Below, piece after piece: positions 43,371 through 56,267 of a stretch of 64,000 bases of DNA; within the stretch, counting starts at the first letter, position 1; the number at the start of each line of letters is the position of its first letter. The notes under the pieces were generated by a model, which saw only the letters and a list, made by a program, of their open reading frames with translations, had not been told where the DNA came from and made no database searches. The stretch covers positions 1 to 64,000 of the forward strand of contig CAWZYM010000298.1 in assembly GCA_963966185.1 (NCBI GenBank), in the 5' to 3' direction. Origin of the DNA: Rhabditoides inermis (Eukaryota; Nematoda; Chromadorea; Rhabditida; Rhabditidae). The position numbers were made by a program, and so were the translations under genes.

Positions 43371-44066
43371 TCAGTTATACATGGTTTCTCTCTCGAAGCC
43401 AGTGGTATTGGCCTTGGCACTGCACTCTGCCTGCACCGAATCCACCCACTGCTCGAGCATGGTCAGATCGCGGCGATACATCTCGTGTGGGAGAGGTGGG
43501 AGAGGAGGAGCCGGTTGGCGAGGCGCAGACGCGACTCCGCGTAGCTCGCCGGACGGATGCTGCCGGCCGACGGCGGAAGCCAAGCACTCGTCGGCCAGGA
43601 TCCACTCGAAGTAGTTGACTCGGCGCAGCGTCTCGATGTCTCCTGTGTACGCGTCGGCTCGACCCTCGTGGTTGTCCTCGTTCGGTTCGCTCTCGTCGCA
43701 CATGTGGTAGCTGATGCGAGTCTCCGCCAGTCCGCACTCGCCTGCGTACACACTCGCGAATACTCCCGCCACCTCAGCCGAGCCGACATCGATTCATTGT
43801 CCACACTGAAACGATGTCCAATAGAAGGTCGACAGGGGCGCTAAAGAAGCTGAAACGCGGCTCGTCGTCGTATTGCGTTAATGTGAAGCGTTGCCAGTCG
43901 AGGTTTCGAATAGCGGCGGCACACGCGTTCATGACTCTTTCGTGTTCCGTGGTTCCGTCTTGAGCTCTAGCACGAGGTTGTTGCGGTAGTTGTTGGTGGC
44001 ATCGATGTATCGGGAGGCGAAGACGCAAGAGAGCAGCACAGTCGACAACACAAGAACAGCCCGCAT
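43371..44066 (-). pseudogene. Frameshifted small secreted-protein gene
   Basis: The minus strand starts with a good signal peptide (MRAVLVLSTVLLSCVFASRY) at 44066. The frame then changes near 43,965 to continue as MNACAAAIRNLDWQRFTLTQ...FSFFSAPVDLLLDIVSVWTM, and again near 43,790 to continue as EVAGVFASVYAGECGLAET...MYRRDLTMLEQWVDSVQAEC, ending ETMYN at 43,371. Neither change is explained by a plausible intron, so this looks like a recently broken gene or a sequence error. It is the most complete member of the family also seen at 1-300 and 41341-41893. No known domain is recognised. Confidence 0.6.
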
Positions 44067-44804
44067 CGTCCGAACACTGTGCCGGCTACTGTTCCATGTT
44101 CCTTTTTGTACTCGCGGCTCAACATTCTCAACAAGTAGCAATCAGTTGGCCTATATTCACTTTCTTTGTCGAACATTCTTTGCCATTTGTGATTGCTCAT
44201 ATTGCACTGATCAACAATCCGTTAACAATAGAGTTCTTTAAGATACCGCTGAGATATATGTCTCATTCAGAACGTATCGACAAAGATACAATTCTAAGGC
44301 ACTAGACAACAGCGAAACTAGCCGGAAACATTGATTGATTTGAAATTAAATTATTGTAAGTGCGCGTAAACCAAATTCAAAAAATATAACGGAAAATCAA
44401 CTGTAAAATACATAACACGTTTGTAATTTCTAATGTACTAATTTCTAATGCCTGTCCTATGTCCGAGTGTTCGAATCTCGCTTACCTCTGCTGTTTTTTT
44501 TCAATTAAAATCAAGACCGGTTTTCTATACAAATCCAATTACTCGCTTGACCTGTTTCAACCTCTTTCACTGTTAGTTGATATTCGAGAACACGAAAACA
44601 TAAAAAAAAACGTATTCCAGAAGATTAGAGGATGACGAGATTACTGATGAGCTAGCTAGCTTGTTAAGTGGAGGAATGGAAGGTGCAATGTTTTGTAGAT
44701 CGTAGATGTATGAAACCTATTCAATCTTGAAAATCACGTTTTCTTCGGACTGGTTTGACTGGTATATTTTATTTGTAGTAATGCAATTATTGTCTCGAAT
44801 GACG
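44067..44804. other. Intergenic, nothing recognised
   Basis: The first 250 bases upstream of the small gene resemble 306-520 and its mirror, so they are probably a shared promoter region. The rest is AT-rich and without a convincing gene. Confidence 0.4.
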
Positions 44805-45509
44805 TCACTCGAAGAAGTGGAGCAGTCGGAACCAGAACGAAGTCGTCTCTACCACATTCACTCCATCATAGACAGAGTCCACATCTGTTCCGTTCTGAAT
44901 TGCAATTGATTGAATGACTATACTTTCCACGAAAAACCGTTTGTCACTGCAGAATTGTACTCACTTTTTCTAGCGATGTGATTGTTTGATTAGTGAACTG
45001 CAACGACAGCCTCTCCTCTTCGCTCACCGGAAACACGATCGTACCCTGAGGGAGAGAACCAGGTACACAACAACCAGACCACCCACGTTGTCCATGACGA
45101 ACGGCATCGGTCCGCTGTAGTCGTGCACGTCATCCGAGATTGTGACGTTCATGGACTCGAGGTACATCTCCAGAGCGGTGACAAACGAACAGTCGCCGAA
45201 CTGGAAACGGAATCATGTGAGCATGCAAGTGGAGAAAAAAGAGGATGCGAGAAAGGGAGAGCAGTGCAAGAGAGAGTGAGGATGTAACATGGGGCGTACC
45301 TGATAGCTCCTTCCCAGCTGGTCTCCGCACCAACACTGGTGCAGCCTCACCTCACCCAAGTCCGCCTCGCCCCGGTCTGCACAACGATCGATAAATCGAT
45401 AATTTGAATTTATAAAAGTCACCTTCACACCGCGTGCTGTTGACAACGTTCGTGAGATTCGCGGCGGACAGCAGCCATTCCAAGTCGGCATGGTACGCCT
45501 CCTGACAAG

Positions 45510-45541
<32 letters not shown>

Positions 45542-46317
45542 TTCTCTCTCTCTCTCTCTCTATTTCTCTCTCTCTCTCCATTTCTCTCTCTCTCTCTCTC
45601 TCTCTCTCCCTGTCATCCCTCTTCATTCACTTCTCCTCCTCCCTCACCGTCTTCTCCTTTTGCTCCTCCTTCTCCACCCGTCCACTCTTCTCCTCTCCAT
45701 CCTGCGTCTCCTTCGACTTTGAGCTGCCGCGCGACGTACCACGAGGATGATACTAAAATATATAATCTAGGGAGGTAAGTAGGTAAAATGCATTTTTGTC
45801 AAACCCCCTTTTTTCTAATTCTAACTCTTTCGGGCAACGTTTCGTGAGTGTGGGTAAGTAGGACCAATGTAAATGTTTGAGAAAAAGTTCCAATGATCTG
45901 AACCCGATGTTTAAAAAAAGGATCAGATTTCATCGTAGAACCTCCAAAAATGAGTCCGCCCCCACAAACCAAGCTTTCGCCTCCGCCAGAAGACGATCCA
46001 ACGTTGGAGGAGCTCGAAGATGACTGAATTATGTGGGTATGAAATACGGAATATCGTGTTCATACACACGCACAGTGAATTAGCCTGTCAAAATCAATAT
46101 AAAATGTGACCAGGGCGATCTTCATACCGAGCTGCCGCCACCCGATGCTCGTCCATATCCAGTGTATCTTTGGCTCGACCTACGATCAATATCAATCAAT
46201 ATCAACTTCTTACACTTCGTACGACTCTAATCTAATTTTTCGCAGTACCTTCTCCTAGTCATTCTCCACCACGCGCGCCGCAAAAACCGCACTGAAACGG
46301 AAGATAGATAAAGAGAC

Positions 46318-46366
<49 letters not shown>

Positions 46367-46890
46367 GGAGGGAGAGAGTGAGAGAGAGAACCTACTTATC
46401 TCGCTTCCCCTCGATGGTCCGCCGGGTCGCGAACTCGACGCGAGAAAGTTCCGCATTCCCTTCACTCCCTTACTAAAATGTTGTTAGAAAGGGAAACGAG
46501 AAACGATAAAACCTACATGACAAGAGACATAGCGCTGCTCTTTCCGCTACTACTCCCACTTCCACTGCTGCTGACACCGCTTCGGGCCATGCTAAACCCT
46601 ACAAATTGTATATTATAGTTGGAAAAGTCTCTGTAGCCACTCATCTTGTTTCTGTGCAGGAAAAAATCCATTTTACCAAAAATTGTGCAAAAAATTGCAA
46701 TATGTGTGATATCACAATTCTAACGCTAATCATTCGCGGTGTTTTTTTTTTATTACTAGATTTGGATAAATGGTGTATTTGAAGAAGGTACAATTCACAA
46801 CTCACCCCTACCCCCTCCCCGGCTGCCCTTCGAGCATACTTGCACTGCCAATACCAGTAATAGACAGATCAATAGACCACTGGACCGCAT
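44805..46890 (-). CDS. Predicted secreted Gly/Ser/Arg-rich protein with conserved C-terminal region
   Basis: About 12 exons and about 312 codons by my splicing, starting MRSSGLLICLLLVLAVQVCS at 46890 (signal peptide) and ending FWFRLLHFFE and TGA at 44805-44807. The N-terminal half is low-complexity: Gly/Arg-rich just after the signal peptide, then Ser/Gly stretches, a basic tract (MRFLRRAWWRMTRRR) and a charged Lys/Glu segment. The C-terminal half is more ordered: LEWLLSAANLTNVVNSTRC, VRLHQCWCGDQLGRSYQ, FGDCSFVTALEMYLESMNV, with N-glycosylation motifs. CT and GA tracts (45,510-45,607 and 46,320-46,380) lie in introns. No family recognised. A broken copy of its last exons lies at 42,435. Confidence 0.65.
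45510..45607. repeat. CT microsatellite
   Basis: (CT)n with TTTC interruptions in an intron of the secreted-protein gene. Confidence 0.9.
46320..46380. repeat. GA microsatellite
   Basis: Nearly pure (GA)n in an intron of the secreted-protein gene. Confidence 0.9.
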
Positions 46891-47717
46891 GTTTCCGCGT
46901 TCAAGTGAACTGATTGCGGCTTCAGTCCCTCTCATTCATTGCAGGAAAGAAAAGAAAGAGCAAGATGTAACAGACATGTGGTCAGAAGCTAAAGTCTAAA
47001 GCACAACATCTCTCGAACACACATCTTTATTACCGAAACGATACAACAACATAAACAATTCAGCGAATTGGACAATGATCATCAATACTATACAACACTC
47101 GGCGAGAACGAAAAAGAGAGCATTTTTGAGATCTGTCATACCAAAACGAAATTTGGAAGCAGGGTTAAGATATGAGAGGAGAGAGCACAACAGAAGAACG
47201 TCAATGGAAAGCGAGGAGTAAAGATCATGTACAGTACCAGTGATACCGATATGATGTACTGTCTAAGAAAAGAGGAAAAGACGTCTAGAAAAAAATTGCA
47301 TAAAAAAGTGCTTTGGGTTAAGCTAAGGAAACGAAAAAGATGTACATATTACAAAACGCATACAACAAGTCACTTAAAATATTATGTGGTCAGAATCCGC
47401 GTATTCTCGTAATCTCGAAGGGTTAATGTGAGCAAGTATGAGGATGGGGACAGACAGATGGGGGCAGACCGACAGGGACAGACACACGCTCCTGGGACAG
47501 GCGGACAGACACATCACGGCGTATAGACAGTCGGCTTCTTGCATCTTCTGCGCATCCCGCGAGACGGACTCTGAAACACACCATAAGGTATGCAAACCAA
47601 GTATGCAAAAAATATAAACAAATCATGCGGCAACAAATCAAATCAGTCAAAAATCATGCAGTTCACTCTTGCAACTTGCAACCATAGCCTTGTTACATAA
47701 TACCGTACCGCAAGGGG
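46891..47717. other. Spacer between the secreted-protein gene and NSD
   Basis: No convincing gene. It holds the NSD 3' flank and the upstream region of the secreted-protein gene. The repeated CAGACAG/GGGACAG motifs at 47,447-47,512 are a short degenerate repeat. Confidence 0.4.
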
Positions 47718-50700
47718 TTACCGTATCGGAGGGCTACAGTCTGCATGCACCAACCATGCGAGAGGGGCTTTGTGCAGGCGGGCAGACGTGCGTCTCTTTC
47801 CACGTCTCTCTCCCTCCCTCTCCTCCTCCTCCACCTTCTCATCCACTGCCTCCTCCTTCACAGCCACCGGAGGCTCGTTCTCCTTGTTCGAGGGAACGAC
47901 GACGGCACTGCAACAGATACAGGTAAACAAGTAAACAACCCATGTAAACACCAACAAACAACGCACCAGTGTAGCACAGGCATGGCATGATCGATGGGAG
48001 TCTTCTGCTGGAAATCGACAGGAACTTGCTGCTTGAGCGCCTGCAACAAATCATCACTGTAATGCTCCCCGCACGCAAACGCGCACACTCCAACTCCTCC
48101 CTCCTTCTCTCACCTTGGGTGGTCGTCCTCGCTTCCTCACAGGCACAGGCACCTCCTTCACCTTGTCCCCCACAGTGGCAGAGGGCGGAGCAGCGACGGG
48201 CGCCTCCTCCATCTCGTCTCCCTTCGAGGCGCGTGTACGCGACAGCGCGCGGCGCTCCCGGGGAGACACCTCGGGCTGGAAGACCATGATTCACTCTCAA
48301 AACAACAACAACAAACAAACAACTCACCACGAGCACCGGAGCAGGATCCATGAGCATGAGTGCCTGTTCCTCCTCCTCCGCAGGCACCGCCTTCATCCTC
48401 TTGCCACCGCGCGGCGGGGTCTCGTGCCGGGGTCCCATCGGGAGCTGTACAAATTATGTTTATGTTTATGGAGAGAGAGAGAGAGAGAGAGGAGAGAGAG
48501 GAGAGAGAGAAGAGAGAGAGAGGAGAGAGAAAAGAGAGAGAGAGGAGAGAGAGGAGAGAGAGGAGAGAGAGGAGAGAGAGGAGAGAGAGGAGAGAGAGGA
48601 GAGTGAGAGACAGAGATAGAGAGAGCACAGTACCTCCTTCTTCGCGGCCCTCTTTCCTCCGATCTTTGTCTTGACCTTCTTCACTGGTGTAATCTTCACC
48701 GGAGAGGGAGTGGGAGAAATGTCTCTGAAAGAAAAGTTTGCCAATAGACTTTCATACTGTAGCAAAGTAATTTGACCTCCACTAAACCACAGGGATTACT
48801 GTAGCCATTGTAGTCAATCATTTCCTCTCACCTGATGTCCTTCTTCATCTTTCTCTCTTCGGCAGTCCTCCCTAGGGTGCCCCTGCACTTCTTCGCACCG
48901 CAATGACACGGGGGAAGCTTCACGTTCTGCAAGCAACGTCAATAGATCATTCCACTCCCAAACATAGGTATGAAGAACAGCAAAAACCGAAGCGCGCATT
49001 ATCCAACATGATGTTTGTTCGTGTTCCCCCCCCCTCTCTCTCCTCCACCTTGCTCTGCTGCACCATATCGTAGTCGAACGCCAGTTCCTCGTCCTTCTCG
49101 ATCGGCGCGATTGTGGTGATGAACACGCGGTCCTCGTACTGAAAAAAATACACCACCGTAAGCTCCGCCCCTCTCGCCCCGCCTCTACTCACACTGCCGC
49201 ACTTCTCTCCCTTGGCGGCGCCCTTGATGCGCTTGCGAGGCACGAATACAGTCACCGTCGATACAAGGCAGTTGGGCTGGCAAGAGTGGTTGATGTACCT
49301 GGAAAGAAAGTATACAACCTAGCCAACATGTAAACAAACAAGTAAACAACGCTGACCTGGTGATGTTGCCCATGTACTTGGCGTCGACATAGCAGGAGGA
49401 GAGCTTCATCATGTAGTGCGTCTCCTCGTCGTTCATCCATGCGGCAGTGTCACGGTTCTGAAAAAAGAGACATGGGTATACGGGAGAGAGAGAGAAAGAG
49501 AGAATTGTCTTTCCTCACCCTCTGGTCACACTCTGCTTGGCTGATAATCTCTCCCGCGTACTCGCCGATGAATGTGCCCTGCAACCATTCACAGTGAGTT
49601 TCATGCAACCAGAAAAATCTCATCCGGCATAATACAACAATCGAGATCCTTTTTTTAGGAGTTCCCCAACAGTAATTGGTGATAATGATAATTATTAACC
49701 AGATTGCAAGTAAGGAAGAGAAGCGCACCTTGGGTATGTGTCGCTTGGCGAACACGCCGCGTCCCTTCATCCTCGTCTCCCTCGTCTCCACTCCACTGAA
49801 TATGACCTGCTGCGAGACGCGACGGTTGCCACACGCTATCCCGCCAGCCTCGTCGTTGCAGCACTCAAACAAGCAAGATCATTACTCTCCCTTCTCTCTC
49901 TCTGTCTCTGTCTGTCTCTCTCTCTCTTTGCTCTGTGTAATAACTCCACTTTCCACTCACCGGAGGGCACTCTTGTCCGCTCGCCTTGTTCATGCAGTCG
50001 CTCTCGCATCTGGAGAAAGAAATAAAACTCTTTATTATAATAAAAACATGACATGACAACATGGAGTATAGAGTATTAAACGGACAAACAACTATTTTCA
50101 GCCACGGTGTTCACATTCAAATCTACCATACTTCTTGCCTACCGTAACCGTACCCTACCGTACCTCTTGCCGTTTGCGGGCTTGCAGTCGCATGCGAAGA
50201 ACGACTCCGGGTCGACGGGGCTCGACGTGGACAGGGGAGAGCAGTCGGGGTGGTAGACAGACGTCTGTAACGGAAACAATGATGTTTCAGTCTCTCTCTC
50301 CCTCTCTCTCACTTTGATGGGCTTGACGACGACGCCGTCGTGCTTGAAGAATGGCCGGGGCACGTCGAGATCGTTCTGCGCCTCCTCCCACGCCTTCTCG
50401 ATACACGAGTTGAGCGCCTGGAAGAATTGTAAACACTATAGATCAATATGGGAATTGTAAAAATAAAATCCGAAGCACCGACACCGACTATGGAAGGTGA
50501 ATCCAACACGGACAATTCCGCTACTCATGAGTGATGCTCCTTGCTCACCTTGTTGATCATCATCATCCATGCAGTGGGTGTCATGGGAACGAGGTGGGCG
50601 AGCGGCATCATCCCAAAGCACGCGTCTCCCGTCGGCGTCTTGTAGCCGAGCCATCTGCGAACAATCATCACTCAACTCCCATAATTGAGTATTATACTCA

Positions 50701-53384
50701 CTTGACGGGTACGAATCCGGGGTATCCGATTCCATCGTAGAACTTCTCCCGCTGGGCGGCCTTCGAATCGGGGAAGTCCACCTGGTCCACCGCCGTACAC
50801 GGGAACCAACTGAGTGAAATAACAATTATTATTGACAAAATTGACAATTATCAAAAACAAAATCACTATACAACTTCCTCACTACTACTACGATTACAAA
50901 AACGCCACAATTGCGTTCGCCATGCCAGCAACATGCGTGTGGCGATTCTACATTACAAGGGCCCTTATCTTTTGACTCACCCCTTTCCACTTGCCGTGTA
51001 CCACACCACGTGGTGCTGACCCACACGAGGAGTGTCCCCGACGATACACGGCTCACACAACACTGCAACGGCGACACGTAAACAACAACAACAACAACAA
51101 ACATTCACTCACATCTCGTGTCCTTGCCTGCCCACTGCTCTCCCAGTACAACGCATGGCAGGTGACACTTCTCGTGGAAGCTGCGCGGACAGTTGGAGCA
51201 GTTCAGCATACGACCTGCAATCCACGGTGATGACGTCATTGAATATCACCCAATCACTCACTGTCGATCTTCCGCCCGTCCTCCTCCTCGTCCTTCCTCT
51301 CGCACTCGCAACAGAAACCCGTGTGCGGTATCTAAACGGACAAACACATCATACCAAAACAACAACAACAACAACAACAACAATAAAAATAATCTAATCA
51401 CTTTTCATTGATATCAGTATATAATGCACATTTCCTCTCCTCTCTTCACTCGACCTACCTGCTTGAGTGTGTTGTATCTCTTCAGGCAGCCGGGATGTCC
51501 GAGTGTCCGCCAGTGAGAGTGACACGTCACTGCGATGCGCTTGCCCTGAAGAAACAACAGCCTTCAACTTGTGAGATACACTAGATTGTAAACAAACGTC
51601 ACATACGCGTATGAGAGACGCAACAACAAAATGCATTACCTCACCTGAATCGCTGGCACGTCCTTCTTGGCCTCGTGGTCCAGTCCCGCCGGGCGACACG
51701 CCACGTGGAACGATCTGGAGATGTAAACAAGTAAGAAGTAGTAAACAACAAACAAACATGTAAACAACAAACCGCTCACCTGTAGCACGTGTCGCACTCG
51801 ATAAGCTCTGCGAGTCCGTCCCTGTGGGTGGCTGTGGTCTTCCGCCGCTCCACGAAACACGGGTCGCAGTAGTGGCGGGGACACACCGACGCGCCAAACT
51901 GCAGTACAACATCATTAAGATCAACAAGAGCCAGAATCTTCACAGAATGCCATGTCATGATCAATACCGACCTGTTTGTCAAGGAACTTCTTGTGGTATC
52001 CTCCGGCGTCGTACTTGGCGATGCACTCCGAGTGGAACTTGATGGGACAGGCAGAGGCGCCCTTCCCGAACCCGCACTGTAGCAGATCGCCCGAGCGAGT
52101 GCGACAGATGAAACATTGTTCTGAAAAGGACAATATAAGAATGTAAACAAGCCACATTACAGCAAATGTAGTAACTAATAAATCTCACTGTCGTCGTCTC
52201 TGTGTCTGAGTTGATGTGACCAGCGCACGCGTGGCTCCTTCTTCTCGTCTCCCTGAATGGCCGTCTCCTCCTTGACTGGCTTGAGGTCCCCATCCTCCTC
52301 CTGCTTCTCCCCGGAGGCGACGGGTTGCTGATCGACTGCCAACGACGACTGTGGCCTCTCCTCCCGCTCCTCGTTCTCTTCCTTCACTTTCGGTCGACGA
52401 CCGCGCTTCTTCTTTTCAGTCGCGGCGGCGATCGTATTCGGCGAGACCAGAGCTGAAGAACATTGAAAAATTGAAATACAACATGTATAAACGATTTACA
52501 CATGATCAATTACTATATACACACAAAAAATAATCGTACCTATAGCCTTGACGGCGGCGTTGCGGCGTGTGCGCTTCAGCCCTGTCTGCTCGGATGCGGG
52601 CTCGCCTTCACTGGCAACGACTTCGGCAGGGTTGGCGTTCTCGTCACCTATAGTATGACTGCACATGTGCAAATTCAAATAACAACAAATGAGTCAAACT
52701 ACAAGCTCACCTATGGGCTGTTTTACAGTTGTTTTTCCGCCGCTCTCGTCCATTACTTCCACTCCAGAAGTCGTCGCAACAGCTTCAGAGTCTGCAAAAA
52801 AACATTACATTAATGATTCCTAGAACTCTAGCTCTAGAACGGAAATATAAATATCCAAAATCGAAAATACAGAGAGTGTTTGCGTAGCTGTATATTTATA
52901 AAATATGCACTTCTTATCTCATAGTACATAACGATAACAATACAGTACCTAGCGCAGGCGAGGCGTGTGCGGGGATCCGCTCCATGTTGGCAAGGAAACT
53001 TCTCGTCGTCGTCGACAACGAAGATGTGGGAGCAGCGAGATTCTACAAAACGAGCTTCGAATCAAATGACCAAAGACAACCATACAAACAACACAATATT
53101 TTGCAACAGTCGTATAAAACTACCCAAACACACCTGTTCACCGGCGGAAGTCTGGGCTATGGCGTCGGCTACTGTGTCCTAGAACAAAGCAGGTGTTGGG
53201 CGGGAAATAAGCGTGTCACTCTACCTGAGTGTCTCCCAATGCCGCCGTGCCGTCGGCCTGCTTTGAGAAGTCCTCATCTATCACCGACACGCGCTCATCC
53301 TCCAAGTTGTGATCCTGAAATCCATACATACAGACACATAAACACGACAAACAAAACAACAGCAAAAAAACTAACCGTTTCCAT
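47718..53384 (-). CDS. NSD/MES-4-type histone H3K36 methyltransferase
   Basis: Multi-exon gene, roughly 1,100 codons, starting ATG at 53384 (MET, then DHNLEDERVSVIDEDF in exon 2). After an acidic/basic N-terminus (52.2-53.4 kb, GRRPKVKEE) come zinc-binding PHD-type modules (CFICRTRSGDLLQC; CPRHYCDPCF; LIECDTCYRSFHVAC; GFCCECE; LNCSNCPRSFHEKC), a degenerate PWWP-like region (VVWYTASGKGWFPC...GYPGFVPVKWLG), an AWS region (FACDCKP...CESDC...GIACGNRR) and a SET domain: GRGVFAKRHIPKGTFIGEYAGE, YINHSCQPNC (about 49,267-49,300) and ELAFDYD (about 49,080). The post-SET HCGAKKCRG follows (about 48,880-48,905), then a Lys-rich tail. PHD-PWWP-AWS-SET-postSET is the NSD family order. SAM-binding and catalytic motifs are intact. 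Confidence 0.9.
48469..48606. repeat. GAGAGAG-rich microsatellite in an NSD intron
   Basis: Higher-order repeat of about 9 bp (GAGAGAGAG/GAGAGAGGA) repeated about fifteen times, near the 3' part of the gene. Confidence 0.9.
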
Positions 53385-55738
53385 TGTGCTCGCCGTTAAG
53401 CGTTCATCACCCGCGTCGTCACGTGATCTACAGATACTCTTCAAGATTGGGATAAATGTGACAAAAACAAAAGCTAAAAATAACAATAAAAAAACACAAA
53501 AATATCGAAGAAATCGATTTTTCTCGTAAAGTTGGAGCTCACTCACTGCCGGTTTCCCGCGCGTTCACGCACTCTCCGTTCAAATTAATTGTTTGCGCGG
53601 GAAAAGGGCAAATTTGAAAAGTTGCGAGTTTTGGAGATGATTTTTTTAGCCACAAGTAAACGTTAAAAAACAACTAAATTGAAAAAAAATTGATTGTTGA
53701 AGAAAATCGACCCTCTCAGTTAGGGGACCTGATTTAATTTTCAGATTGCTAGCAACCCATCCTCTAATCAAAACAGTCAATCTCCACGGCGATTCACAGT
53801 TAATAATTTGTGGGTGGGCGGAGCTGCGCTACAAAAACGCGCGACTCGCGCGGAGCGTGTTACCAAAACACAAAGCACATCAGAGTCTGCTGGGATCGTG
53901 ACAGGACCAAAAGCTACAAGCGAGGCTCGCCCCCTTTTTTCGGGACCAAAGGGGCGGGGCTACGCTTGTCGCGGCTGATTTGAGCTAGCGATTTTCTTGA
54001 GTTGTGAATTGCCGTGATCTCATCTCACTCCTAAAACCACTTTATCAAAAAAAGATAGTTTTTGGCAGTATGGTTGATACACAGCGGAGAAATGACCGGT
54101 GCAGATCTGTTTTTGGCCAGTCATGCGGCCTAATTTCTGGTCGATAAGTTGGTCTGAACACTATCGCAAAGTTACCACACCCGCGCGCCGATGCGGCTAA
54201 ATGATGCGGCTTTTACCACATAGAGGAGTAGAAATTGAGGAAGACGCGCAGCGCTGCTCAGTCTAGTGCAGTGAATATACTAAGTCGCTGTATATGATTT
54301 TCAGAACAATTGTCATGAGATAGTCCGTCAGATTTATAATAATAGTTTATCCATATGGTAATAATCATCAATAGTCCAAACAGCCTAGTACCTGTTAAGA
54401 ACAAAGGATAGTTTGGCAGACGATAGTTTGGCCTAATTTCTGGACGTTTGGCCTAATTTCTGGACGTTTATAGTTCTCTATATTATGACTGTGCTGTGAC
54501 AGAACCTTTTGACACCCAAACATGTATAGAAAAGGTTTGTCAATCTTAGAAACGTATGCAAGAATTTCTGAAGTTAGTAGAGAGAAAAACTGATACGATA
54601 CTCTTTGAGGAGACGTTTATAGTTCTCTCTATATGCAAATGCCGGAGCGCCGACTGCTCACTTAATCAATCAATCGTTTATACGTAATCGTTATATCTGA
54701 ATATGAAACCACAATCACGATGATATGAAGCATACAGTATAGTGCCTAACGTAAGATGCTAGATGTATAGGCTAACAACGGGGAAAGACAGGAAGGCTGA
54801 CGAGGTTAGTGGCGGGAAGACGATACTTGAACTTGATCGCTGATCATTCCTGGACCATAAGAGTACCATTCTTGACGTGTAGAGCTCCGAGTTTTCCTTT
54901 GCTTTCATGTCAATTGGTATCTCCTCGCGCCATAGATGCTTCCACATGAGGGTACTTCCCGCCGCCTCACTGGTTACTCGGGAAGGATTTTTGTCGATGA
55001 CCGATCATTCAGCGGCGGCGGGGTAAAATGAAGACCCGACCGCACCGCGGGGAAAAGTAGAAGACAAGTTGATATAGCTCACTCAGAAGGGATCTAAAAG
55101 AAGGATGTAAAAGCAAATCTTTTAATTTTTTCAACTGAAACCAATTATATAATCTTATCTCGCTCTCTCAATCACTTAAAAAACGTTCGATTCCACTAAA
55201 CTAGAGCTCTGTACCTCAACGAAGACCCGAGACAAAGAAATTTTGCAGCCGTTTTGGCCGATTTTGTCTGGAACTTCAGAGAGAACAAGCTATCAGACTG
55301 TCGATCAGTCTTTTTTTCCTAATCTGCTTTATCAAGTATTGACGATGCTGTGATACTACAGCATTTGTGTACAATGGACAATATGACCAAACACACTCGT
55401 GCACCTTGGGTTGCCTGAGGGTCGTAGAGGACCAAAATGGTAAAACATCACGATAAAACAGTAAAATGGCGTTGAAAAACGGCGAAAAAGCGATACCGTG
55501 AACAGTAGGACGGATTTCGTAAACCGTCGTGTGGTTTTCTTAAACAGTCGACTCAATTAAACAGTAGGGTCGATTTCAGAAACAGTCAGGTGAATTTATC
55601 GGGCGGCGAAACAGTAGGGACGATTTCTGAGGGGATCTAAACTAAACAGTAGGGTGGATTTATAAACAATCGACTGGATTTTAAACCGTAATGTGAATAT
55701 TTAAAAAAAACCTTAACACGCAACACGTAAAAACCCAG
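53385..55738. other. NSD upstream region and intergenic sequence
   Basis: The NSD 5' flank has GCGCGAC and GGGGCGGGGC-like segments at 53,800-53,960. At 54,426-54,470 a 20-bp unit (GTTTGGCCTAATTTCTGGAC) is tandemly duplicated. At 55,440-55,700 a loose repeat built on AAACAGTAGGG and GATTT recurs at irregular spacing. No convincing gene is seen. Confidence 0.5.
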
Positions 55739-55853
55739 CCAACATTCAAACAACGCTGACCTGGCAATGTTGCCCATGTACTTGGCGTCGACATATCAGG
55801 AGGAGAGCTTCATCATGTAGTGCGTCTCCTCATCGTTCATCCATGCGGTTACG
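55739..55853 (-). pseudogene. Stray copy of one NSD SET-domain exon
   Basis: The sequence matches the NSD exon around 49,345-49,443 (WMNDEETHYMMKLSS...YVDAKYMGNI) including a little intron on one side. TGC for the Cys of SSCYVDAK has become TGA, giving a stop, and the splice donor GT-equivalent is altered (GGCAATG against GGTGATG). The neighbouring NSD exons are absent. A GA microsatellite follows at 55,880, as a shorter GA run follows the exon in the parent gene. Confidence 0.85.
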
Positions 55854-55879
55854 TGGGTATACTATCCAAATTTGGTCGG

Positions 55880-55884
55880 GGAGA

Positions 55885-55934
<50 letters not shown>

Positions 55935-55943
55935 GAAAAGTGA

Positions 55944-55983
<40 letters not shown>

Positions 55984-56030
55984 AGGGGGAGAGAGGGAGA
56001 GAAAGAAAGAGAGAAAGAGGGGGAAGAGAG
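55880..56030. repeat. GA microsatellite
   Basis: (GA)n with GGGA and AAAG interruptions, directly beside the NSD exon copy. Confidence 0.9.
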
Positions 56031-56267
56031 TCTCTCCTCTCTCTATCTCAATATTCAGTAAACATCACAAGTAGAGTACTGCACTCACGCGTTATCCAGC
56101 AATATTGCTCAAATCTGCATTCTGTTTTCGAGCTTTCTTTTGCTTAATTGTTCAATATTGCAGTGACAGAAGATACGTATCAATTTGCAATCTTGCTGTG
56201 GCAATATTGCAGAATAAAGCTGCAGCATGAAAAAAGCATCAATATAGCTCGACTATAAACAGGCCTT

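Noticed and set aside
44478..44500. B-box-like GTTCGAATCTC
   Set aside because: No A box at a suitable distance and no tRNA fold; probably chance.
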